Source: JANNRR01 sp031401675
GTDB taxonomy: Bacteria > Pseudomonadota > Alphaproteobacteria > Rhodobacterales > Rhodobacteraceae
NCBI GenBank assembly: GCA_031401675.1
Contig: JANNRR010000057.1
Span: 1-64,000, forward strand
DNA length: 64,000 nt
Direction of reading: 5' to 3'
Below the pieces are notes generated by a model. It saw only the letters and a list, made by a program, of their open reading frames with translations, did no database searches and had not been told where the DNA came from. Both the position numbers and the translations under genes were made by a program. Positions within the stretch are counted from its first letter, which is position 1, and each line of letters starts with the position of its first letter. Below, in pieces: positions 35,289-44,154 of the stretch.

Positions 35289-37667
35289 TCAGCTTTGCGG
35301 GCGGGTCTTTTTGGGGTCGTATTGTGTCGGGGTGGTGATGGTGGCGGGCAGGCGCATCTGCTGGCCGTCGAGTTTGCCGACCTCGACCTGGCCGCCTTCG
35401 GTGGCGTGGGTCACGTCGATGCGGGCCAGGGCGATGTTCTTGCCCAGGATCGGGGAGCGGGTGGCGGAGGTGATGACGCCGACCTGGGCGCGGCCGACAA
35501 AGATCGGGTCGCCGTGGCCGATGCTGGTGTTTGACGCCACGTCGAGGCCGACGAACCTGTGGCGCGGGTGGTCCTTGCGGTCGATCAGCGCCGCGCGGCC
35601 GATGAAATCGTCGGGTTTGGATTTCAGCGGCACGGTGAAGCCGATGCCGGCCTCGAACGGGTCGGTCTGGTCGGTGAAGTCGTAGCCGGCGAAGATCAGG
35701 CCGGCCTCGATCCGCAGCATGTCGAGGGCTGCGAGGCCCATCGGTTGCAGGCCAAAGTCGGCACCGGCGGTCCAGACCGCGTCGAACACCGCGCGCGCGT
35801 CCTTGGGGTGGCAAAAGACTTCGTACCCCAACTCGCCGGTATAGCCGGTGCGCGACAGCACGATGGGCGGGCCGGCGGCATCGCCGATGCGGCCGATGGT
35901 GAAGCGGAACCAGCCAAGCTCGGGGACGGCGGGTTGGTGCGGCGGCGTCCAGATCACGCGGGAAATGAGGTCGCGGGAGTTGGGGCCCTGGACGGCGATG
36001 TTGTGCAGCTGGTCGGTGGAGGCGCGGATCATCACTTGCAGGCCGAGCTTTTCGGCCCATTCGCGCAGCCAGATGCCGCCGGTGTCGTCGCCGCCGATCC
36101 AGCGGAAGTTGTTCTGGCCGAGGCGGAACAGGGTGCCGTCATCGAGCATGCCGCCGTGGTCGTAGCATAGGGCGGAATAGACAACCTGACCCTGGCTGAG
36201 CTTCTTGACATCCCGGGTCAGGGTGTATTGCAGCAGGGCTTCGCTGTCCGGCCCGGTGATTTCCCATTTGCGCAGGGGGGAGAGGTCGATCAACGCCACC
36301 TTTTCGCGGCAGGCCCAGTATTCGGCGATGGTGCCGACGGCGGGGAAGGCATGTGGCAGCCAGTAACCCTTGTATTCGACCAGATGCCTGGTTTGGAGGT
36401 GCAGGCTGTCGTGGAAGGCGGTCTGTTTGGTCATCACGGGCTCTGCATTGGGGGTGGGGCGGTGGGCGATGGCGCGCTGGAATGGTTCGGCGCCGGAATA
36501 GGTACGGACATGGATGTCGGAGAGGTACCAGCCGTTGCCGGGCGAGGTGTCATCCGGGCAGGCGGAGGAGACGCAGATGATGTCGGTCAGGGCGCGCAGC
36601 AGCACGTAATCGCCGGGGCGGGACCAGGCCTCATCGGAGGTCAGCATGCCGTGGGCGTCGATGTGGGTGTTGTAGAAGAAGTTGATGGCCATCCAGCCCG
36701 GGCGCTTGGCGATGCCGTGCGGGGCGAGGGCGTGGTTGAAGTTGTCCGAGCAGTTGATGTGGCCGGGGTAGCCGATGTCGTCGTAATACTTGGGCGCACA
36801 GGCCATGGCAAAGGCGTCGTGGCGGCCGACGGTGTCCTGAATGACCTCGACCAGCGGCAGCCAGTCCTGATCGTAGAACTTGGAATGCAGGCCGGGCATG
36901 GGATAATCGCGGCCCATGAAGGTGCGGGTGGTGGTGACGTCGAGCGGGCGTTCGGTGCCCTTGTCAAGCTTGCGGGCGGCGAAGCACTGGAAATCGGTCA
37001 TCTGGCGGCCATCGACATCCTGGATCTGGATGTAGTCGCCGGATTTGACGAAATACGACTCTGCAGTGGCGGCTTTCACCCGCAGATCGAGGACGGGGGT
37101 GGCGAGCGGGTCCGGCAGCTCGAAGCGGGGGATGGGGCGGAGACTGGAGCGCTGGATTTTCACCACGAGCGGCGTGGTGGTGTTTTGCGCGCCGGGGTCC
37201 ATTGCCGGGCCGGGGGCGGCGATGGCCAGCACGCCCGCGCGGTTGGCGGTAAAGGTTTCGGCGGCGCCTGCGGGGGTTTGGGCATCAAAGAGGCTGATGG
37301 CGCCGGCATGTGCGAGGTTGATACCGCGCCGCAGGAGACGCTGGGCCGTGAAGCCAGAACCGGGGCCAGTATTCCGGAGCGCCGAGGATGAGAGAAGCGC
37401 CTTGATCCCGGACGCGTCGGAGTCGGAGGTGGCCCCAAGGATGCCCGCATCGATCACGCCGTCGGCTGCGGCGATCAGTTCGCAAGGCTGGCCGCCTTCG
37501 GTGTTTTCCACGGTGATGCGGTCGCCGGTGCCGATGGGGATCAGGATGCCGCCTGCGCCGGGCACCTCGTAGCGCTCGAAGCCCGTGGGCAGAGCAAAGG
37601 CGTTGGGCCGCAGGATGCGGCTGGGGCGCGGCGGGCCGGGCTGGACCTTGGGGAAGATATCGAACAT
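35289..37667 (-). CDS. tdm: Trimethylamine N-oxide demethylase
   Basis: 792-residue fusion of an N-terminal DUF1989 domain and a C-terminal GcvT-like tetrahydrofolate domain, the layout of Tdm, which converts trimethylamine N-oxide to dimethylamine and formaldehyde, with the folate domain capturing the one-carbon unit. Cysteines at 290, 306 and 370 have spacings of 16 and 64, as I recall for the zinc site of Methylocella Tdm. DUF1989 features include GRQMTDFQCF and ADINC-like GHINCSDN. The T-protein part has EYKGYWLPHAFP and LSRTGYTGELGYEVF. ATG 37667 has GGAGG four bases upstream. A urea-carboxylase-associated or plain aminomethyltransferase role is less likely given tmm and dmm nearby. Confidence 0.88.
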   Translation of the reverse strand: MFDIFPKVQPGPPRPSRILRPNAFALPTGFERYEVPGAGGILIPIGTGDRITVENTEGGQPCELIAAADGVIDAGILGATSDSDASGIKALLSSSALRNTGPGSGFTAQRLLRRGINLAHAGAISLFDAQTPAGAAETFTANRAGVLAIAAPGPAMDPGAQNTTTPLVVKIQRSSLRPIPRFELPDPLATPVLDLRVKAATAESYFVKSGDYIQIQDVDGRQMTDFQCFAARKLDKGTERPLDVTTTRTFMGRDYPMPGLHSKFYDQDWLPLVEVIQDTVGRHDAFAMACAPKYYDDIGYPGHINCSDNFNHALAPHGIAKRPGWMAINFFYNTHIDAHGMLTSDEAWSRPGDYVLLRALTDIICVSSACPDDTSPGNGWYLSDIHVRTYSGAEPFQRAIAHRPTPNAEPVMTKQTAFHDSLHLQTRHLVEYKGYWLPHAFPAVGTIAEYWACREKVALIDLSPLRKWEITGPDSEALLQYTLTRDVKKLSQGQVVYSALCYDHGGMLDDGTLFRLGQNNFRWIGGDDTGGIWLREWAEKLGLQVMIRASTDQLHNIAVQGPNSRDLISRVIWTPPHQPAVPELGWFRFTIGRIGDAAGPPIVLSRTGYTGELGYEVFCHPKDARAVFDAVWTAGADFGLQPMGLAALDMLRIEAGLIFAGYDFTDQTDPFEAGIGFTVPLKSKPDDFIGRAALIDRKDHPRHRFVGLDVASNTSIGHGDPIFVGRAQVGVITSATRSPILGKNIALARIDVTHATEGGQVEVGKLDGQQMRLPATITTPTQYDPKKTRPQS

Positions 37668-37694
37668 CGCGCCTCCGGCATGGTTGCACAAACG

Positions 37695-37720
37695 GAATAA
37701 ATGTTTATTCAGAAGAATAA
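37695..37720. promoter_or_regulatory. Candidate operator between tdm and the DMT gene
   Basis: GAATAAA, TG, TTTATTC is a perfect seven-base inverted repeat at 37695-37710, and AGAA then GAATAA (37711-37720) adds a third half-site. It lies 28 bases upstream of the tdm start in a sharply AT-rich island, in the divergent promoter region. A regulator that controls both genes could bind here. Confidence 0.5.
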
Positions 37721-37813
37721 GTGGCCGGAGCCCGCGCAGCAAGCCCGAAGTCGCGTGCCGCCCCGAGCCTACACCGTGCAAGCCGCTGGCCCAACCTTTT
37801 CGGAGCCGATCTG

Positions 37814-38659
37814 ATGATTTCGCTGGGTCTTGGACTGCTGGCGGCACTGGCCTGGGGCCTGCATGATTTCTGCGTGCGCTTCGTCACCGGCAAGACCGCC
37901 GCGCTGTCGGCGTTTCTGGTGGTGCTGGTAACGGGCCTTTTGGCGCTGCTGCCGCTGGCGCTGAGCCAAGGCGACTGGCCGGCGATGACCGGGCGGGCTT
38001 ACGGCTGGGCCGTGCTGTCGGGCTTAGCCCATGTGCTGGGCGGTGCCGGGCTGTACAATGCCTTTGCCATCGGGCCGGTGCGGCTGGTGGCGCCGATCTG
38101 CGGGGCGTTTCCGGTGCTGTCGGTGGCCTGGGCGGTGCTGCGCGGCCAGCCGGTCAGCCTGTGGCAATGGCTGGCGGTGGTGGCGGTGGTGGCCGGGGTC
38201 GGGCTGGTGGCGCTGTGGTCGGCTGATCATGACGCGGCCCCTGCCGGGCGCGGCCCGGCGATTGCCTGGGCGCTGGCGGCGGCGCTGGGCTTTGCCCTGA
38301 CCTTTTCGCTGGGACAGATGGCGACCGGGGCCGGATCGGCATTGCCGGTGCTACTGGTGGCGCGGGGGACGGCGGTGCTGGGGCTGGCGGCGGTGCTGCT
38401 GGCGCTGCGCCATGGTTGGCGGGTGCACCCCGGGCACTGGCCGCTGTTGGCCGGGATGGGGCTTCTGGACGTGCTGGCGCTGGGTGCGGTGCTGGCGGCC
38501 GGCGGGCAGGCGAACCCGGAGTTTGCCATCGTGACCTCGTCAGTGTTCGGGATCGTGACCATCGTGCTGGCGTGGCGGCTGTTGGGCGAAAGGCTGGCGT
38601 GGGGGCAATGGCTGGGCGTGGGGGTGGTGTTTGCCGGAGTAGGCTATCTGGCGATATGA
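37814..38659 (+). CDS. DMT-superfamily (EamA-like) transporter
   Basis: 281 residues with ten hydrophobic helices in two repeats, as in EamA-type drug/metabolite transporters. GLHDFCVRFVTGKTAALSAF opens the first repeat and PEFAIVTSSVFGIVTIVLAWRLLGERLAWGQWLGVGVV closes the second with the common GE motif. It is divergent from tdm and upstream of mgdA on the same strand, so a role in moving a methylated amine or product is plausible but unproven. ATG 37814 overlaps an upstream TGA-like context with no strong ribosome site. Confidence 0.8.
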   Translation: MISLGLGLLAALAWGLHDFCVRFVTGKTAALSAFLVVLVTGLLALLPLALSQGDWPAMTGRAYGWAVLSGLAHVLGGAGLYNAFAIGPVRLVAPICGAFPVLSVAWAVLRGQPVSLWQWLAVVAVVAGVGLVALWSADHDAAPAGRGPAIAWALAAALGFALTFSLGQMATGAGSALPVLLVARGTAVLGLAAVLLALRHGWRVHPGHWPLLAGMGLLDVLALGAVLAAGGQANPEFAIVTSSVFGIVTIVLAWRLLGERLAWGQWLGVGVVFAGVGYLAI

Positions 38660-38692
38660 GCGGCATGCGGGTATCTTTGGCCGGCGGCGGCA

Positions 38693-38755
38693 GGGGGTTT
38701 CACACCCCCGCTCCCTGCGGTCGCCCCCCCGCGGGATATTTGTGACAAAGTGAAG
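38693..38755 (+). repeat. Dispersed GGGATATTT-type intergenic element, copy 4
   Basis: GGGGGTTTCACACCCCCGC, a longer C-rich middle, then GCGGGATATTTGTGACAAAG. It separates the DMT gene from mgdA on the same strand and may act as a terminator between them. Confidence 0.7.
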
Positions 38756-38912
38756 CCGGACGTACAGGCGGAAAGCGGCGGTGTCGGAGGTGAGGCGTTG
38801 TCCTTGTCGGAGAGATTGGCGGGCGACGATCCGCCCCGGAAGCCAGCACAGGCGGCGGGTTTGGGTGACGGTTCAGGGTGGCGGGCGCGATGCGCGGAGA
38901 ACGGTTGGAAAC

Positions 38913-40166
38913 ATGATGCACTATTCCGGGTTCAGGGTGATTTGGGAAGGCTTGACCGGGCACAAGGGCTGGGGTCCGGCCTGGCGCGACCCGCAGCCGC
39001 AGGCGGCCTATGATTACGTGATTGTCGGCGGCGGCGGGCACGGGTTGGCCACGGCGTACTATCTGGCCAAGGAGTTCCGGCAGGCCCGGATTGCCGTGCT
39101 GGAAAAGGGCTGGATCGGCGGCGGCAATGTCGGGCGCAATACCACCATCATCCGCTCGAACTACCTGCTGCCGGGCAACGAGCCGTTCTATGAATTCTCC
39201 ATGCAGCTGTGGGAGGGGCTGGAGCAGGACTTCAACTACAACGCCATGGTCAGCCAGCGCGGCGTGTTGAACCTGTGCCATACCGATGCGCAGCGCGATG
39301 CCTATGTGCGGCGCGGCAACGGCATGCGGTTGAACGGGGTGGATGCGGAGTTGCTGGATCAGGCCGGGGTGCGGGCGATGTATCCTTGGCTGAATTTCGA
39401 CAATGCGCGGTTTCCGATCAAGGGCGGGCTGTTGCAGCGGCGCGGCGGCACGGTGCGGCACGATGCGGTGGCCTGGGGCTATGCACGGGGGGCGGACAGC
39501 CGGGGCGTCGATATCATCCAGAACTGCGAGGTTACCGGCTTTCGGATCGAGGGCGGCCGGATGCTGGGGGTAGAGACCTCGCGCGGTTATATCGGTGCGG
39601 GAAAGGTGGGCGTGGCGGTGGCGGGGTCATCATCCCGGGTGATGGCGACGGCGGGGATACGACTGCCGATCGAGGCGCATGTGTTGCAGGCCTTTGTTTC
39701 CGAAGGGCTGAAGCCGCTGATTAATGGCGTGATTACCTATGGTGCCGGGCATTTCTATGTATCGCAATCGGACAAGGGCGGGCTGGTGTTTGGCGGCGAT
39801 ATCGACGGGTACAATAGCTATGCGCAGCGCGGCGGGCTGCCGGTGGTCGAGGATGTGGCCGAGGGCGGCATGAGCCTGATGCCGAACATCGGGCGGGTGC
39901 GGTTGCTACGCATGTGGGGCGGGATCATGGATATGTCGATGGACGGATCACCGATCATCGATCGGACCGGGGTGGACGGGCTGTATTTCAACGGCGGCTG
40001 GTGTTACGGCGGGTTCAAGGCGACACCGGCATCGGGCTGGTGTTTCGCGCATCTGTTGGCGCGGGACGAGCCGCACAAGACCGCCACCGCCTATCGGTTC
40101 GACCGGTTCCGCAAGGGGCTGATGATCGACGAAAAGGGCATGGGCGCGCAGCCCAATTTGCATTGA
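38913..40166 (+). CDS. mgdA: N-methylglutamate dehydrogenase subunit A (SoxB-like, beta)
   Basis: 417-residue FAD subunit of a heterotetrameric sarcosine-oxidase-like enzyme. FAD motif YVIVGGGGHGLATAYYLA near residues 35-52. His183 in RRGGTVRHDAVAWG corresponds to the residue that binds FMN covalently in SoxB. Context (gmaS, mgsABC, tmm, dmm) makes N-methylglutamate, not sarcosine, the likely substrate; it is oxidised to glutamate and formaldehyde. ATG 38913 gives the family length. A 45-base palindrome separates it from mgdB. Confidence 0.85.
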   Translation: MMHYSGFRVIWEGLTGHKGWGPAWRDPQPQAAYDYVIVGGGGHGLATAYYLAKEFRQARIAVLEKGWIGGGNVGRNTTIIRSNYLLPGNEPFYEFSMQLWEGLEQDFNYNAMVSQRGVLNLCHTDAQRDAYVRRGNGMRLNGVDAELLDQAGVRAMYPWLNFDNARFPIKGGLLQRRGGTVRHDAVAWGYARGADSRGVDIIQNCEVTGFRIEGGRMLGVETSRGYIGAGKVGVAVAGSSSRVMATAGIRLPIEAHVLQAFVSEGLKPLINGVITYGAGHFYVSQSDKGGLVFGGDIDGYNSYAQRGGLPVVEDVAEGGMSLMPNIGRVRLLRMWGGIMDMSMDGSPIIDRTGVDGLYFNGGWCYGGFKATPASGWCFAHLLARDEPHKTATAYRFDRFRKGLMIDEKGMGAQPNLH

Positions 40167-40174
40167 GGATATGA

Positions 40175-40219
40175 GCATTTTCAGGAAAAGTGGGCACCGG
40201 TTTTCCGGTTCGAAAATGC
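40175..40219. repeat. Palindromic repeat of the Rhizobiales GGAAAAGTGGG...CCGGTTTTCC type
   Basis: GCATTTTC (40175-40182) pairs with GAAAATGC (40212-40219), and GGAAAA (40184-40189) pairs with TTTTCC (40201-40206). The core GGAAAAGTGGGCACCGG plus TTTTCC is a short palindromic repeat I know from Rhizobiales intergenic DNA. In RNA it would form a strong hairpin between mgdA and mgdB. Only one copy was noticed in this window. Confidence 0.75.
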
Positions 40220-40235
40220 GAGAGGGAAACGTCGA

Positions 40236-40517
40236 ATGATCATTCAGCATCCGTTGTTGGGGCCCCGCGACATGCAGGAATTTGTCTATCTGGGTGATGC
40301 CAGCCTGTTGGCGCGGCCTGACGGGATGGCTGTCGGGGCAGAGGAAGCGTTTTACCAATACCTGTATCTGCGGGGTGACCCTGCCGGGGAGCACCGCGAA
40401 TTGTGGTTTCACGAACAGGGCGACCGGTCCTGGCTGGTGGTGACGCGCAATACGGTGACGCACGAGATTTTGGCGGTTGAAATGGCGCGGGATGTTGCTT
40501 TGAGGATGCGGGCATGA
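40236..40517 (+). CDS. mgdB: N-methylglutamate dehydrogenase subunit B (SoxD-like, delta)
   Basis: 93-residue delta subunit. In true sarcosine oxidase it holds zinc with CPxCG near the N-terminus and a later His and Cys. Here the first motif is HPLLGPRD, with no cysteine, and the later one reads WFHEQGDRSW, with the His but Asp for Cys. The protein has no cysteine at all. It begins 16 bases after the palindrome and overlaps mgdC as ATGA. Confidence 0.85.
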   Translation: MIIQHPLLGPRDMQEFVYLGDASLLARPDGMAVGAEEAFYQYLYLRGDPAGEHRELWFHEQGDRSWLVVTRNTVTHEILAVEMARDVALRMRA

Positions 40518-43444
40518 GGATCGCTGGCGGGCAGATTGATCGCGGGCAAAGCCTGGCGTTCACCTTTGATGGCAAGTGGTACCGGGGGTTTGCCGGAGAT
40601 ACGCTCGCCTCGGCCCTGCTGGCCAACGATGTGCGGTTGATGGGGCGCAGTTTCAAGTATCACCGGCCGCGCGGGGTGATTGCGGCGGGGTCGGAGGAGC
40701 CGAACGCGATTGTGGAACTGCGCAGCGGCGCGCAGCGCGAGCCGAACACGCGGGCGACCACGGCGGAACTGTTTGACGGGTTGGTGGCGGAAAGCCAGAA
40801 CCGCTGGCCCACGCTGCGGTTCGACGCGATGGCGGTGACGGATGCGTTGTCGCCGTTCTTTGCGGCGGGGTTTTACTACAAGACCTTCATGTGGCCGAAA
40901 GCGTTCTGGGAACGGCTGTACGAGCCGATCATCCGGCGGGCGGCGGGGCTGGGGCGGGCAGCGTTGCAGGCCGACCCGGATGCTTATGACAAGGGGTTTC
41001 TGCATTGCGATCTGTTAGTGATCGGTGCCGGGCCGGCGGGGTTGGCGGCGGCGCTTACCGCCGGGCGGGCGGGGGCGCGGGTGATCCTGGCGGATGAGGA
41101 TTTCACCCTCGGCGGGCGGTTGAATTTTGAGAGTTTTGCGGTGGGCGGTGGTGCTGCGGCCGATTGGGCGGCGGCCATGGTGGCGGAATTGCGGGCCATG
41201 CCGAATGTTCGGGTGATGGCGCGGACCACGGTTGCCGGCGCGTTTGACCACGGGATTTATTCCGCGCTGGAGCGGGTTTCGGACCATCTGGCGGTGCCGT
41301 TGCCGGGGAAACCGCGGCAGGTGTTGTGGCGGATTTATTCCAAACGCGCTGTGTTGTGTGCCGGGGCGATTGAGCGCCCGATTGCGTTTGCCAACAATGA
41401 CCGTCCCGGGGTGATGCTGGCCGGGGCGCTGCGCGGCTATGCCAACCGATGGGCTGTGGTGCCGGGGCAGCGGGTGGCGCTGTTCGTGAACAACGATGAC
41501 GGGTTGCGCACGGCGACCGATCTGGCGGCAAAGGGGATCAATGTGGTGGCCGTTGTCGATGTGCGCGACGGCGGGGCTTTGGTGCCCGGCATCCGGCATC
41601 TGAAGGGGGCGGTGGTGGTGGATACCGCTGGCCGGCTGGGGCTGCGAGGGATTACGGTGCGGCTGGCGAATGGCCGGACCGAGGCGATTGCCTGCGAGGC
41701 GTTGGGGGTTTCGGGCGGGTGGAACCCGACTGTGGCGCTGACCTCGCATCACCGGTCGCGTCCGGTGTGGGATGACGGGATTGCGGGGTTTGTGCCAGGG
41801 CCGGGCGGGCCGGTGGGGATGCGGGTGGCCGGGGCGGCTTTGGGTGTGTTTTCGACGGCGGCGGCGTTGCGGACCGGGGCGGAAGCGGCGGTTGCGGCGC
41901 TGGCTGATCTGGGGATTTCAGCGCGGATCGAGGTGCCGGAGGCGGAGGATGGGCCGGTGGCGATCACGCCATTCTGGCATGTGGCGGGCAAGGGGCGGGC
42001 CTGGGTAGATGTGCAGAACGATGTGACGGTAAAGGATATCGTTCTGGCAAAGCAGGAGAATTTTACATCCGTCGAGCATCTGAAGCGCTATACCACGCTG
42101 GGGATGGCGACGGATCAGGGCAAGACGGCGAATGTGGTCGGGCTGGCGGTGATGGCGGAATTGACGGGGAAATCGATGCCGGAAACCGGCACCACGATCT
42201 ACCGGCCGCCCTATACGCCGGTGGCGATGGGGGCATTGGCCGGACGGTCGGCGGGGGCAGAGTTTCGGCCCGTAAGGCTGACGCCGTCGCACAAATGGGC
42301 GACCGAACAGGGTGCCGTGTTTGTGGAAGTGGGGATGTGGCTGCGGGCGCAATGGTTCCCGAAGGCGGGCGAGGTTGGGTGGCGGCAGTCGGTGGACCGG
42401 GAGGCACTGGCGACGCGGGCCTCGGTCGGGATTTGCGATGTGACGACGCTGGGCAAGATTGACGTTCAGGGCACGGATGCGGGGGCGTTTCTGGACCGGG
42501 TGTATGCCAATACCTTTTCGACTTTGGCAGTCGGCCGCGTGCGCTACGGCCTGATGCTGCGCGAGGACGGGATGGTGATGGACGATGGCACCACGGCGCG
42601 GATGGGGGAGCATCATTATGTGATGACGACCACCACGGCCAATGCGGTTTCTGTTTTCCGGCATCTGGAGTTTTGCCGCCAGTGCCTGTGGCCGGAGCTG
42701 GATGTGCAGCTGATTTCCACCACCGAAGCCTGGGCGCAGTATTCGGTGGCGGGGCCGAATGCACGGAAATTGCTGGAAAAGCTGGTGGATCAGGATATTT
42801 CCGATGCCGCGTTCCCCTATATGGCCTGCGGGCATGTCACCATTGGCGGCCTGCGGGCGCGGCTGTTCCGCATCTCTTTCTCGGGCGAACTGGCCTATGA
42901 GATCGCGGTGCCTACACGCTATGGCGATGGGTTGATCCGGGCTTTGATGGCGGCGGGGGCAGAGTTCGGCGCGGTGGTCTATGGCACCGAGACTTTGGGC
43001 GTACTGCGGGTGGAAAAGGGCCATGCGGCGGGCAATGAGTTGAACGGGACCACCTCGGCTTTGACGTTGGGGTTGGGCAAGATGGTGTCGAAGAAGAAGG
43101 ACGCGATCGGCGTGGTGCTGTCGGGGCGCGAGGGGATGAACGGCCCGGATGTGCTGCGGCTGGTGGGGTTCCGGCCGGTGGATGCGGCACAGCCGCTGGC
43201 GGCGGGCAGCCATTTCATCGCGGCGGGCCAGCCGGCGGATGCGGCGCATGACGAGGGCTACATGACATCGGTGGTGTATTCGCCGCATCTGGGGCATCAG
43301 GTCGGGCTGGGGCTGTTGCAGCGCGGGCACGAGCGGATGGGCGAGCGGCTCAGGATGGTCAACCCGCTGAAAGGCATGGAAACCGAGGTCGAGGTGGTCA
43401 GCCCGCATTTCGTTGACCCGGACGGGGAGCGGTTGCGTGGATAA
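40514..43444 (+). CDS. mgdC: N-methylglutamate dehydrogenase subunit C (SoxA-like, alpha)
   Basis: 976-residue alpha subunit. Order: a ferredoxin-like segment (GKWYRGFAGDTLASALLANDV, near residues 20-40), an NAD(P)/FAD domain with LVIGAGPAGLAAALTAGRAGARV near 168-190, and a GcvT-like folate domain after about 590 (VGICDVTTLGKIDVQG, SFSGELAYEI, LRVEKGHAAGNELNG). The folate site receives the formaldehyde unit released by the beta subunit. The ATG overlaps the mgdB stop, and the 3' end overlaps mgdD by eight bases. Confidence 0.9.
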   Translation: MRIAGGQIDRGQSLAFTFDGKWYRGFAGDTLASALLANDVRLMGRSFKYHRPRGVIAAGSEEPNAIVELRSGAQREPNTRATTAELFDGLVAESQNRWPTLRFDAMAVTDALSPFFAAGFYYKTFMWPKAFWERLYEPIIRRAAGLGRAALQADPDAYDKGFLHCDLLVIGAGPAGLAAALTAGRAGARVILADEDFTLGGRLNFESFAVGGGAAADWAAAMVAELRAMPNVRVMARTTVAGAFDHGIYSALERVSDHLAVPLPGKPRQVLWRIYSKRAVLCAGAIERPIAFANNDRPGVMLAGALRGYANRWAVVPGQRVALFVNNDDGLRTATDLAAKGINVVAVVDVRDGGALVPGIRHLKGAVVVDTAGRLGLRGITVRLANGRTEAIACEALGVSGGWNPTVALTSHHRSRPVWDDGIAGFVPGPGGPVGMRVAGAALGVFSTAAALRTGAEAAVAALADLGISARIEVPEAEDGPVAITPFWHVAGKGRAWVDVQNDVTVKDIVLAKQENFTSVEHLKRYTTLGMATDQGKTANVVGLAVMAELTGKSMPETGTTIYRPPYTPVAMGALAGRSAGAEFRPVRLTPSHKWATEQGAVFVEVGMWLRAQWFPKAGEVGWRQSVDREALATRASVGICDVTTLGKIDVQGTDAGAFLDRVYANTFSTLAVGRVRYGLMLREDGMVMDDGTTARMGEHHYVMTTTTANAVSVFRHLEFCRQCLWPELDVQLISTTEAWAQYSVAGPNARKLLEKLVDQDISDAAFPYMACGHVTIGGLRARLFRISFSGELAYEIAVPTRYGDGLIRALMAAGAEFGAVVYGTETLGVLRVEKGHAAGNELNGTTSALTLGLGKMVSKKKDAIGVVLSGREGMNGPDVLRLVGFRPVDAAQPLAAGSHFIAAGQPADAAHDEGYMTSVVYSPHLGHQVGLGLLQRGHERMGERLRMVNPLKGMETEVEVVSPHFVDPDGERLRG

Positions 43445-44003
43445 GATCAGTTTGCAGCCGATGAATGCGTTGGGCGGGGCAGAGCCTGCGCGCGACGTGA
43501 TCGGCGCGGTGGAGATTGCGGAAAACCCCGGGATCGCGCTGGCGTCGCTGGCCTCGCGGCGCGGGCAGGAAACGGCGGTTGCGGCGGCGGCTTTGGCAAT
43601 GGGTCTGACGCTGCCCGGCCCGGGAAAGGCCAGCACTTCTGCCCCGTGGTCGGCGCTTTGGCTGGGGCCGGAGCAGTGGCTGGTGATGGCCGACATCCGG
43701 ACGCACGAGGATAGTGCAGCGGACCTGCTGGCGGCATTTGGTGCGGCCGCGTCGATCACCGAACAGACCGGAGGCTGGGTGTGTTTTGACGTGAACGGCC
43801 CTGCCCTGCCGGCGCTGTTCGAGCGGCTGTGTGCCGTGGATGTAAGCGCGATGGCGCCGGGCAGCGGCACCCGGACGGTGATCGAGCATCTGGGCTGTTA
43901 TCTGATCTGCGAGCAGGCAGGGCAATTCAGGCTGTTCGGGCCCCGATCCTCGGCGCAGTCGCTGCATCACGCGCTGACCACGGCGGCGCGCAGCATCGCC
44001 TGA
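43437..44003 (+). CDS. mgdD: N-methylglutamate dehydrogenase subunit D (SoxG-like, gamma)
   Basis: 188-residue gamma subunit of the SoxG family. Core: LWLGPEQWLVMAD near residues 75-87, TEQTGGWVCFDVNGP and RTVIEHLGCYLICEQAGQFRLFGPRSSA near the end. The family resembles the GcvT fold but does not bind folate. GTG 43437 is supported by GGGGAG seven bases upstream and by overlap with the mgdC stop. Confidence 0.85.
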   Translation: MDKISLQPMNALGGAEPARDVIGAVEIAENPGIALASLASRRGQETAVAAAALAMGLTLPGPGKASTSAPWSALWLGPEQWLVMADIRTHEDSAADLLAAFGAAASITEQTGGWVCFDVNGPALPALFERLCAVDVSAMAPGSGTRTVIEHLGCYLICEQAGQFRLFGPRSSAQSLHHALTTAARSIA

Positions 44004-44070
44004 CGAGCGGGTCAGTGGCGACCGCAGCGCCCCGATCCGGGGCCGGGACGGGTACCCCACGCAGCGATGA

Positions 44071-44090
44071 TTTTACTCTCAGGAAAAATG
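44071..44090. promoter_or_regulatory. Candidate TTTCCTGA-type operator upstream of the regulator gene
   Basis: CTCTCAGGAAAAA at 44076-44088 (TTTTTCCTGAGAG on the other strand), 67 bases before the XRE-cupin gene, in an AT-rich pocket. It shares the TTTCCTGA core with sites upstream of dmmD, the first APC gene and mgsA. May be autoregulatory. Confidence 0.4.
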
Positions 44091-44154
44091 CGCTAGCTTC
44101 GCGCAAGGGCCTGGCAGCAAAAAGCCTGCCGGGCATCAGCGTGGAACAGGTCGC

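Noticed and set aside
38913..44003. Naming the Sox-like genes as heterotetrameric sarcosine oxidase
   Set aside because: Sequence alone would allow it, but gmaS, mgsABC, dmm, tdm and tmm in the same island favour N-methylglutamate dehydrogenase. Sarcosine activity as a side reaction is not excluded.
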